Shown: piece by piece, positions 1 to 5,478 of the stretch
Layout: every line of letters begins with the position of its first letter
How positions within the stretch are numbered: position 1 is the stretch's first letter
Source of the DNA: Chitinophagaceae bacterium
GTDB lineage: Bacteria; Bacteroidota; Bacteroidia; Chitinophagales; Chitinophagaceae
DNA: 5,478 nucleotides
Assembly: GCA_003151295.1 (NCBI GenBank)
Contig: PLXD01000190.1
Span: 2,721-8,198 of the forward strand
Direction of reading: 5' to 3'
The notes under the pieces: model-generated
What the model saw: the letters and a program-made list of their open reading frames with translations, nothing else
What the model was told of the DNA's origin: nothing
The model's database searches: none
Made by a program: the position numbers and the translations under genes

Positions 1-561
1 AAGGAAGACACAAAAGCTGATGAAGAGGCCCGCGGTCGTTATCCAACGCATATCGATATTCATGACCACGGCCGGTGTGTAAGGTAGCCACATGGCCGGC
101 AAATAGATCGGCCGCACGCCTCCCCGGATCTCCGGTATTATATCATACACCTGTTTCCAATGGCCTGCGGCAAATCGTTGGTCCATGACTTTAATGATCG
201 GCAACATGTCTGCGTAGCTGATGTCAATCGGAATATCTTCGAGCCAATAGCCTGTAAGGGTATACATGACAAGTGCTGCCAGGCAGACCAGGACCCACTT
301 TTGATAAGAGAGTTCCCGGATAAAGCCCGTTGGCGGCCTCTTCGCCAGCTGCCCGCCAGTCATGCCCGTCCGGAGTGGAAATACCTGCTGTGGGAGTGGA
401 GGAAAGAACATTAGCAGTATGCCGATGGCAATCCCCGCCGAAAGATAAAGGATCGTCAAAACAGGATTGCCTGGAAATGCCTTCAGCCCATAGGTTACGC
501 ACAGAGTCTCCGTTGCGAACAAGGCAAGAAGCCAGCATTTTATATATTTCCGGTGTAACAT
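1..561 (-). CDS. Partial polytopic membrane protein, GT-C/GT87-like glycosyltransferase candidate (N-terminal 187 codons)
   Basis: The frame is open from an ATG at 561-559 to the left edge without a stop, so the C-terminus lies outside the window. Hydrophobic segments are visible at about residues 9-26, 33-54, 88-106 and 174-187. The loop at 55-87 is rich in Arg/Lys (R64, K74, R75, R82, K88), which fits a cytoplasmic side. The loop at about 108-170 would then face the periplasm. That loop has acidic residues in a DIPIDISYADMLP stretch (D109, D113, D118) and a proline/aromatic PIYLPAMWLPYTP stretch (151-163). This pattern resembles Bacteroidota membrane glycosyltransferases of the GT-C fold (GT87/DUF2029-like), which use lipid-linked sugar donors and carry acidic catalytic residues in the first large periplasmic loop. 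That family call is recollection, not a search. It could instead be an unrelated multi-pass protein. It is transcribed divergently from fabG. No Shine-Dalgarno is visible, only a pyrimidine-rich leader. Confidence 0.7.
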   Translation of the reverse strand, partial: MLHRKYIKCWLLALFATETLCVTYGLKAFPGNPVLTILYLSAGIAIGILLMFFPPLPQQVFPLRTGMTGGQLAKRPPTGFIRELSYQKWVLVCLAALVMYTLTGYWLEDIPIDISYADMLPIIKVMDQRFAAGHWKQVYDIIPEIRGGVRPIYLPAMWLPYTPAVVMNIDMRWITTAGLFISFCVFL

Positions 562-576
562 ATCTGAAAAAGAAAG

Positions 577-594
577 AAATAAATATATTTATTT
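577..594. repeat. 18-bp perfect A/T palindrome
   Basis: AAATAAATATATTTATTT reads identically on both strands. It lies 16-33 bp upstream of the start codon of the leftward membrane-protein gene. It could be an operator for a dimeric regulator or simply part of an A/T-rich promoter. Because it contains only A and T, chance palindromy is much more likely than in mixed sequence. Confidence 0.3.
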
Positions 595-694
595 AAAAGC
601 ATAATTTGTACTTATATATTTTGCGTCTGACAGGCTTTCACTGTTGTAAGGCGGCTCCCTGCCGTAAGGCCCGTAAAAAATAATTTCTTTCTGT

Positions 695-702
695 TATCTT
701 GC
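695..702 (+). promoter_or_regulatory. Candidate -7 element of the fabG-can promoter
   Basis: TATCTTGC lies 34 bp upstream of the fabG ATG. It resembles the Bacteroidota primary sigma -7 box TAnnTTTG (often seen as TATCTTTGC) with one T missing. It follows an A then T/C-rich stretch (675-692). No clear -33 TTG element is seen at the expected spacing. If used, the 5' leader would be roughly 25-30 nt. This is a pattern match only. Confidence 0.35.
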
Positions 703-736
703 AGCCCAAATCAAATTTCATTAAATAAGACTACTT

Positions 737-1486
737 ATGAAACTCCTGGAAAACAAGATCGCCATCGTGACCGGCGCCAGCCGTGGGATCGGGGAAGCGA
801 TCGCCATAAAATTAGCCGAACAGGGCGCCCATATCGCTTTTACCTACCTGAGCAGTGAAGAAAAGGCCAGGAGGCTGGAAGAGAAATTAAAAGGGCTCGG
901 CGTACAGGCAAAGGCCTTCAAGAGCAATGCAGGCGTCTATGAGGAATGCGAAATCTTTGTGAATGAAGTGGTAAAACAGTTCGGCACGGTGGACATCTGC
1001 GTCAACAATGCCGGGATCTCGAAAGATAATTTGTTGTTGCGCATGACCCCGGAGCAATGGGACGATGTGATGGATATCAACCTGAAAAGTGTATTTAATA
1101 TGACCAAGCAGGTGATCCGCCCAATGATGAAGGCCAAAAAAGGCTCGATCATCAATATGAGCTCGATCATCGGTATCCGGGGGAATGCCGGACAGAGCAG
1201 CTATGCTGCCTCCAAAGCAGGTATAATAGGTTTCACCAAATCGATCGCCCACGAGCTGGGAAGCCGGAATATCCGGAGTAATGCCATTGCACCTGGTTTT
1301 GTCGAAACCGATATGACCCACTATCTCAAGGAAGGGGAAGCTTCCAAATCTTTCCTGGAGAAGATCCCCCTGGGAAGGTTTGGTAAGGCGGAGGAAATAG
1401 CCGATACCACTTTATTCCTGGCAAGCGACCTGAGTTCCTATATCACGGGCCAGGTGATCAGCGTCTGCGGAGGTTTAAATATATAG
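737..1486 (+). CDS. fabG: 3-oxoacyl-[acyl-carrier-protein] reductase FabG
   Basis: This SDR-family enzyme performs the NADPH-dependent reduction of beta-ketoacyl-ACP to 3-hydroxyacyl-ACP in cytosolic type II fatty-acid synthesis. Its 249 residues match the usual FabG length of about 245-250. Visible motifs are the Rossmann dinucleotide loop TGASRGIG (12-19), NNAG (90-93), and the catalytic tetrad N115, S143, Y156 and K160 (YAASK). PGFVETDM (186-193) and a closing GG near the C-terminus also fit. By position, K134 and R177 match E. coli FabG Arg129 and Arg172, which bind acyl-ACP; this favours a true FabG over a generic SDR. The C-terminus reads VCGGLNI where many homologues have a VDGG-type ending. 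The ATG at 737 puts the glycine-rich loop at the normal distance from the N-terminus; no Shine-Dalgarno is seen. The can gene follows 29 bp downstream on the same strand, probably co-transcribed. A different SDR substrate cannot be excluded from sequence alone. Confidence 0.93.
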   Translation: MKLLENKIAIVTGASRGIGEAIAIKLAEQGAHIAFTYLSSEEKARRLEEKLKGLGVQAKAFKSNAGVYEECEIFVNEVVKQFGTVDICVNNAGISKDNLLLRMTPEQWDDVMDINLKSVFNMTKQVIRPMMKAKKGSIINMSSIIGIRGNAGQSSYAASKAGIIGFTKSIAHELGSRNIRSNAIAPGFVETDMTHYLKEGEASKSFLEKIPLGRFGKAEEIADTTLFLASDLSSYITGQVISVCGGLNI

Positions 1487-1515
1487 TGGCGATCTAAACA
1501 CATAAAATAAACCAC

Positions 1516-2151
1516 ATGGTCCCGATCAATAAATTATTATTGGAAAACAAAGCCTGGGCCAGCGGGAAACTAACCGACGACCCGGAATATTTCGAAAGGC
1601 TTTCGCATCTGCAGACGCCCGAGTTCTTGTGGATCGGCTGCAGCGACAGCAGGGTTCCTGCCAATGAGATCACGGGCACGCAGCCAGGAGAGATCTTCGT
1701 GCACCGCAATGTGGCGAATCTCGTGATCCATACCGATGTGAACCTGCTTAGCGTACTGGACTATGCCGTGAACCACCTGAATGTCAAACATGTCATCGTC
1801 TGCGGGCACTATGGTTGCGGGGGCGTCAAAGCCGCCATGACCAACCATGATTATAAATATGTGCTGAATATGTGGTTGCGGAATATCAAGGATGTATACC
1901 GGCTGCACCGGGCAGAGCTGGATTCCATTGAAGATGAGGAGACGCGCGTAAACAGGCTTACCGAGCTGAATGTCAGGGAGCAGTTGATGAACCTGGCCAA
2001 GACTTCCATCATACAGCGGGCCTGGCGCAAAGAACAAAGGCCGCACCTGCATGGCTGGGTCTATGGTCTTAAGAACGGGATCATCAACCCTGTATTTCAA
2101 ATGGGCCCCGACACGCATATCGACCCGATCTACGAATATGACGATCTGTAA
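1516..2151 (+). CDS. can: Beta-class carbonic anhydrase (type II, Can-like)
   Basis: This zinc enzyme interconverts CO2 and bicarbonate in the cytoplasm, supplying bicarbonate to biotin-dependent carboxylases and other reactions. Its 211 residues fit the family (E. coli Can is about 220). The zinc ligands C42, H98 and C101 and the catalytic D44-R46 dyad (CSDSR, 42-46; GHYGCGG, 97-103) fall at the same residue numbers as in E. coli Can, which also confirms the ATG at 1516. HRNVANLV (63-70) is conserved. W39, G41, V47 and R64 are present, with an HGWVYG segment (179-184). These correspond to the non-catalytic bicarbonate pocket described for the H. influenzae and E. coli enzymes, so allosteric, pH-dependent behaviour is likely (inference). 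The C-terminus ends soon after that motif, slightly shorter than E. coli. It sits 29 bp after fabG, with an A-rich leader and no Shine-Dalgarno, and is followed by an intrinsic terminator. Nothing appears broken. Confidence 0.96.
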   Translation: MVPINKLLLENKAWASGKLTDDPEYFERLSHLQTPEFLWIGCSDSRVPANEITGTQPGEIFVHRNVANLVIHTDVNLLSVLDYAVNHLNVKHVIVCGHYGCGGVKAAMTNHDYKYVLNMWLRNIKDVYRLHRAELDSIEDEETRVNRLTELNVREQLMNLAKTSIIQRAWRKEQRPHLHGWVYGLKNGIINPVFQMGPDTHIDPIYEYDDL

Positions 2152-2174
2152 AAAACGAACTTTCTATATAGAGA

Positions 2175-2208
2175 AAAGCCGCCTCAGTTTGAGACGGCTT
2201 TCTTTTTG
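2175..2208 (+). terminator. Rho-independent terminator of fabG-can, possibly bidirectional
   Basis: A hairpin starts 23 bp after the can stop codon. The outer stem is AAAGCCG (2175-2181) with CGGCTTT (2195-2201), then one C/A mismatch, then CTCA (2183-2186) with TGAG (2190-2193) around a GTT loop. A T-rich tail (CTTTTTGCTT) follows on the plus strand. On the minus strand the same stem is followed by TTTTCTCT, so it may also terminate the converging susD transcript, whose stop codon lies 36 bp beyond the tail. Confidence 0.88.
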
Positions 2209-2243
2209 CTTGCTTATGCGAAACCAGAACTGAAAACCTGTTT

Positions 2244-3866
2244 TTACTTCATCCACCACACTTTATAACTGGAATTATTCCCTCCCATTTTGCCGATCTG
2301 GGTATTGTAGTTGTCGGTATTGTTCACCGCTTCGTCCTGTGCATAGGGCAGGCGGTAAAAGGTCGTATAGGTGCTGGAAGGATTGCTATTCGGGTCAACC
2401 GGGGTGTTGAAGGTCCTTCTCCATAAATTATAGGCCAGCCAGGGCTGCCTGAAATAGGATAACCATTCCTGGGCATATATTTTGGTCACCGCATCGGCGG
2501 TCGTTCCCGTAAAAGCCACTTTCGGGTTTAAAAACAACGTCTGCATTTGTGCCGGGGTGGGCGGAGGAGGCGCTGCGGCAGCCCAATCCTCGGTGGCGTC
2601 ATTGGTGGCGGCCGCAACGTTATACCAGAAATTAACCGATGAGGTGATCCCCGCTGTATATTCCGTTTGGGCCATTGTAAGGTCTGCACCAACCCCCAAT
2701 CCGCGGGCATAGGCTTCTGCTTTTAAAAAATGCACTTCGGCGGCGGTCATGATCAGCTCCGGAACATACCATTCATCGCGTATGATGTACCAGTTGGGAA
2801 GAGAGTATAAAACACCGTTCTTAACCGTCTGGCCGTTAAGACCACCGGCATTGGTGAATGCATTCACATTGTCACCCTGGCTCACGCCAATGGTATAGGG
2901 AGCCCAGGAACCTGCCGCATTCGTTTCAACAAAAAGTGCTGCACGGGGATCAAAGATAGCCGCCGTGGTCGTATCGTCCGATACCATATTCCACATCGTG
3001 CTGCTCATGCGCGAGAGCCCCGTTCCACCCGTCGAATAAGCAAACCACCTGGAAGAGAGATCATACGATGCCAGGGAGGCCGGCCACATGGCGATATCTC
3101 CGCCATCACTTATTAAGCCTGCACTGTTGTTGATGGCATCCAGGATAATGGGAGCAGCGGTGGCAGGATCTTTTTCCACCATTTGCATCGCATAACGCAG
3201 GCGAAGGGAATTGGCGAATTTTTGCCAGGTGACCATTTTGTTACCCAGGACCGTCTCGTAACTGCCCAATGACTGGTAGGGAGTCCCCGAAGCCGTGACC
3301 GGGCTGGCGGACGTATTGATATTCTTTACGGCCCAGTCGAGGTCGTTCAGCAAGGAATCATAAATCAGTTGCTGTGAATCATAACTTACCCTGAAATTTG
3401 TCGAATTGCCGGTATAGGCCTTACCCGCGTTGAAATAAGGGATATCCCCGAACTGGTCGGTGACCCTGAACGTCTTATAGGCGCGTAAAATATACAGAAC
3501 GGCCTGTATATTGTTCATGGATTCCTTGTCCGAAACCGCATTGATCATATCCTGCGCAAGGTTTATGTTCTGCAGCGTACCGTAGTAACCGTTCCAGATC
3601 TCATTGACCCCATTCGATAACACAAAGGCGGAGAACGCCGTCGTGGCGGCCAATTGTGTCGCGGGAAAATAATAATCGTTATGCACGCATCCCTGTTCGG
3701 TCCCCCCCATAAAAAGCGATTGATCGATTCCGTTAATCACGGGGCCTATTGTAGTCGAGGAGGGTTCATTGTGTGTGGCATTCAGCTCCTGGAAGTTTTT
3801 TGTACAGGATGCCAAAACGAACATTCCGGATAATACGTATATAAATATATTTTTTGAAGGGTGCAT
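2244..3866 (-). CDS. SusD/RagB-like nutrient-binding outer membrane lipoprotein (SusD-like_2 type)
   Basis: This surface lipoprotein should form the lid of a SusC transporter and capture the substrate. The 540-residue product starts with a lipoprotein signal peptide: K5, a hydrophobic core, and lipobox LASC with C21 as the acylated cysteine. The mature N-terminus, CTKNFQELN, is typical of the PF12771 group. Further family landmarks are QFGDIPYFNAGKAY (138-151), YDSQQLIYDSLLNDLD (162-177), TWQKFANSLRLRYAM (213-227), a TPR-like helix EVHFLKAEAYARG (377-389), and the C-terminal LWRRT (481-485) and KVWWMK ending. The usual QKW/RRTGYP region reads AQEWLSYFRQPWLAYNLWRRT here, so this is a divergent subfamily. 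A low-complexity segment, AAAAPPPPTP (429-438), lies between helices and looks like an expanded surface loop. The start codon at 3866 is fixed by the signal peptide. It is the last gene of the operon, 45 bp after susC, with no enzyme gene downstream. The substrate cannot be inferred. Confidence 0.93.
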   Translation of the reverse strand: MHPSKNIFIYVLSGMFVLASCTKNFQELNATHNEPSSTTIGPVINGIDQSLFMGGTEQGCVHNDYYFPATQLAATTAFSAFVLSNGVNEIWNGYYGTLQNINLAQDMINAVSDKESMNNIQAVLYILRAYKTFRVTDQFGDIPYFNAGKAYTGNSTNFRVSYDSQQLIYDSLLNDLDWAVKNINTSASPVTASGTPYQSLGSYETVLGNKMVTWQKFANSLRLRYAMQMVEKDPATAAPIILDAINNSAGLISDGGDIAMWPASLASYDLSSRWFAYSTGGTGLSRMSSTMWNMVSDDTTTAAIFDPRAALFVETNAAGSWAPYTIGVSQGDNVNAFTNAGGLNGQTVKNGVLYSLPNWYIIRDEWYVPELIMTAAEVHFLKAEAYARGLGVGADLTMAQTEYTAGITSSVNFWYNVAAATNDATEDWAAAAPPPPTPAQMQTLFLNPKVAFTGTTADAVTKIYAQEWLSYFRQPWLAYNLWRRTFNTPVDPNSNPSSTYTTFYRLPYAQDEAVNNTDNYNTQIGKMGGNNSSYKVWWMK

Positions 3867-3911
3867 GGTAGTATAAGTTTATATATGAATAAATCGGCGC
3901 ATTTTTATTAT
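3867..3911 (-). other. susC-susD intergenic spacer
   Basis: The 45-bp A/T-rich spacer between the susC stop and the susD ATG has no hairpin, no clear promoter and no Shine-Dalgarno. It supports co-transcription, with susD translated from an A/T-rich leader as is usual in Bacteroidota. Confidence 0.5.
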
Positions 3912-5478
3912 TTAAAATGCCGCCCTCAACTGTACCCCCACCGAGCGAACGCCGGGTAAGGAAGCGAACTCGATGCCTTGTGCATTACCGGCGCCATTGG
4001 AACCTTCCGGGTTAATGTGATCGGGCAAAGAACTGTACAGGTAAAATAAATCCCTTCCTACCAATGAAACAGAAAGCGCCTGGAATGCCTTGGTCTTCTT
4101 CACGAACCTATTGGGGATCGCATAACTGACAGACAACTCCCGCAGCTTGTACCAGGTATCGTTAAAAACGCCTGTGCTGTGTACCCAGTTGTTTCCGTTG
4201 GGGCCGCTGCTCCATACGCCGTATTGCATATACTTATAATAATAATGCACAACAGTAGTGTTCGTGGTGCCATCAGGATAAACGCCCGGCAGGATCACAC
4301 CCCACTTCGTGGCGGTACCGTCCGGGGTCGTATAAGGAAGACCGCCGCCATCTCTCTCTTTCAGGGTTTCCGGCGCGGTGCCTTGCTGCATATCGGAAGC
4401 ATAGGTGCCACTCCACATTTGTCCGCCGATCTTCCAATCTATTAAAGCATTGACCGAGATGCTTCCGAAGGTAAAAGTATTGGTCATACCGCCCCTGAAC
4501 TTGGGCGTCGCGTTGCCGATGGGCACAATCGAGTTGGTTGATTGGTACATCGTGCCTTTCATGGCAGCGGCCGTGTTTGCGTCTACGCCGAAATTCTGCA
4601 TGAGCAAGTTTGCATCCTGCAGCAAGGGTTTATGTGTCTTCGGATCATATACGTAATCGTAACCCATAATGGAACCGAATTCCTGTCCTACGAGGGCTGA
4701 AATATAATTTCCGCTCGCCCCCCAGATATTCGCCATATCCACTCGGTTTGCGCCCTTGGTAAGCGATAAAAGGCGGTTGTAGTTATTCGACATATTCAAA
4801 CTCATGTCCCATTTAAAATTTTTCTTGTCGATCAGCCTGGCCCTCAGGATCATTTCCAATCCCGAATTCTCCAATACCCCTGTATTGACGATGATGCTGC
4901 CAACGCCGGAAGTAATGGGCAAGGGCGAGTTCAGCAACTGCTGAATGGCACGGCCGTGATAATACCGGAAGTCGAAATTAAAACGGTTATTCAAGAAACC
5001 CAGGGTAACGCCGAAATCCGCCGTCTTATTGATCTGGGGTTTATAGGCTATCGCGGGCAGGGCGCCGGGCAGACTGGAAGTAGGCTGTCCTGCGAAGCTC
5101 GAGGAATTATAAATGGTATTGATGATATATGGAGGAACGTCTACGGCGCCTTCGGCCCATGCCGCCCTCAATTTACCGAAACTCAACACCGACGGATCGA
5201 TGTGCCAGGCATCGGAGAATACATAACTGGCCGTAAAGGAGGGAAAGAAATAAGACCATTGGGTCTTAGGCAGCGTAGAAGACCAGTCGTTCCTGGCCGT
5301 AATATCCAGGTAAAGATAGTTCTTATAAGAGAGGTTCAAAAAGCTGTACAGCGAATTCAGCTCCTTATCGTACCAGGATTCTGTCGGAATCTGGCCCGGC
5401 TGGGTAGCACCCGTATAATTGCCAAAATAAGTCAGATAGGGATTCGTATAGCCTGAGGAGGGGCTGTTCGTTCCTGTA
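3912..5478 (-). CDS. SusC/RagA-like TonB-dependent transporter, C-terminal half (5' end outside window)
   Basis: This is the outer-membrane beta-barrel partner of the SusD-like lipoprotein, driving TonB-energised import. The frame is open to the right edge; 521 residues plus the stop codon are visible, about half of the usual roughly 1000-residue SusC protein. The signal peptide, carboxypeptidase-like domain and plug domain would lie beyond 5478. A TTG at 5339 is only an internal Leu codon: homologous barrel sequence, including WYDKELNSLYSF, continues upstream of it. Counting from the first complete visible codon, landmarks are ARNDWSSTLP (61-70), NTGVLENSGLEM (198-209), GQEFGSIMGYDY (264-275), TPKFRGGMTNTF (324-335), WYKLRELSVSY (442-452) and a final aromatic residue (LRAAF, 517-521). 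The closing Phe is typical of outer-membrane barrels recognised by the BAM machinery. No frameshift is seen. The gene is read just before susD in the same operon. Confidence 0.95.
   Translation of the reverse strand, partial: TGTNSPSSGYTNPYLTYFGNYTGATQPGQIPTESWYDKELNSLYSFLNLSYKNYLYLDITARNDWSSTLPKTQWSYFFPSFTASYVFSDAWHIDPSVLSFGKLRAAWAEGAVDVPPYIINTIYNSSSFAGQPTSSLPGALPAIAYKPQINKTADFGVTLGFLNNRFNFDFRYYHGRAIQQLLNSPLPITSGVGSIIVNTGVLENSGLEMILRARLIDKKNFKWDMSLNMSNNYNRLLSLTKGANRVDMANIWGASGNYISALVGQEFGSIMGYDYVYDPKTHKPLLQDANLLMQNFGVDANTAAAMKGTMYQSTNSIVPIGNATPKFRGGMTNTFTFGSISVNALIDWKIGGQMWSGTYASDMQQGTAPETLKERDGGGLPYTTPDGTATKWGVILPGVYPDGTTNTTVVHYYYKYMQYGVWSSGPNGNNWVHSTGVFNDTWYKLRELSVSYAIPNRFVKKTKAFQALSVSLVGRDLFYLYSSLPDHINPEGSNGAGNAQGIEFASLPGVRSVGVQLRAAF

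Larger units (their letters stand above)
562..736. other. Divergent intergenic region between the membrane protein gene and fabG
   Basis: This 175-bp spacer separates two divergently transcribed genes, so it must hold promoters for both directions. Its left half (about 562-625) is very A/T-rich. Its right half holds short GTAAGGC repeats (near 646 and 664) and a homopolymeric A run near 675-680. No tRNA, small ORF or riboswitch-like structure is recognisable. On the minus strand TATATTTA (587-580) differs from the Bacteroidota -7 consensus TAnnTTTG at one position, but in such A/T-rich DNA that is weak evidence for a promoter of the leftward gene. Confidence 0.6.

Noticed and set aside
160..596. 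Three short frames (160-414 plus, 224-538 minus, 330-596 plus) overlapping the left region
   Set aside because: They lack recognisable motifs or consistent hydrophobic pattern and overlap the longer minus-strand frame 561-1, which has membrane-protein character throughout.
651..665. Possible hairpin GCGGC-TCCCT-GCCGT in the divergent spacer
   Set aside because: The stem is only four Watson-Crick pairs plus a G-U, has no T tract, and no gene ends there, so it is not a credible terminator or structured RNA.
887..1321. 144-codon minus-strand frame inside fabG
   Set aside because: It lies wholly antisense to a clearly conserved gene and its translation resembles no family; the open frame is a by-product of fabG codon use.
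1570..2118. 182-codon minus-strand frame inside can
   Set aside because: It is antisense to a fully conserved carbonic anhydrase, with no motifs and no plausible start context of its own.
5337..5339. TTG as a start codon for a 475-residue protein
   Set aside because: SusC-type sequence continues in frame upstream to the window edge, so this is an internal leucine and the gene is truncated by the window.
4956..5456. 166-codon plus-strand frame opposite susC
   Set aside because: It is antisense to well-conserved barrel sequence, and its composition (many Arg, Gly and Ile, no domain) is typical of a shadow frame.
1..5478. Search for CRISPR arrays, tRNA/rRNA genes, insertion sequences, toxin-antitoxin or phage-defence genes
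   Set aside because: No spaced repeats, cloverleaf-like segments, transposase motifs, terminal inverted repeats or small paired ORFs were seen; the genes account for nearly all of the sequence.

Overview
The window looks like a chromosomal segment of a Bacteroidota bacterium, probably of the Chitinophagaceae/Sphingobacteriia type. The main evidence is a SusC/SusD outer-membrane pair, which is essentially confined to that phylum. A-rich leaders without Shine-Dalgarno motifs in front of every start codon fit this, as does a near-consensus Bacteroidota -7 box upstream of fabG. The genus-level guess is inference from protein flavour only.

Layout, left to right. (1) Positions 1-561, minus strand: the N-terminal 187 codons of a polytopic membrane protein that runs off the left edge. 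It resembles GT-C/GT87-type glycosyltransferases of Bacteroidota. (2) Positions 562-736: an AT-rich divergent intergenic region with a candidate fabG promoter and an 18-bp all-A/T palindrome. (3) Positions 737-2151, plus strand: a two-gene unit, fabG (3-oxoacyl-ACP reductase) then can (type II beta-carbonic anhydrase), 29 bp apart. (4) Around 2175-2208: a strong intrinsic terminator between convergent genes. (5) Positions 2244-3866, minus strand: a complete SusD-like lipoprotein of the SusD-like_2 (PF12771) type. (6) Positions 3912 to the right edge, minus strand: the C-terminal 521 codons of its SusC-like TonB-dependent transporter, 45 bp upstream of susD.

How the genes work together. FabG reduces beta-ketoacyl-ACP in fatty-acid elongation. 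Carbonic anhydrase makes bicarbonate, which acetyl-CoA carboxylase needs to form malonyl-CoA, so the pairing is metabolically sensible. The SusCD pair should take up a nutrient (glycan, peptide or other oligomer) across the outer membrane. No hydrolase, sensor or regulator is visible that would identify the substrate. The terminator separates the SusCD operon from fabG-can, and I see no functional link between the two halves.

Every long stretch is explained by ordinary gene families. I found no convincing evidence of an undescribed system. The points most worth a second look are the edge-truncated membrane protein, the fabG-can coupling, and a proline/alanine-rich insertion in the SusD-like protein.
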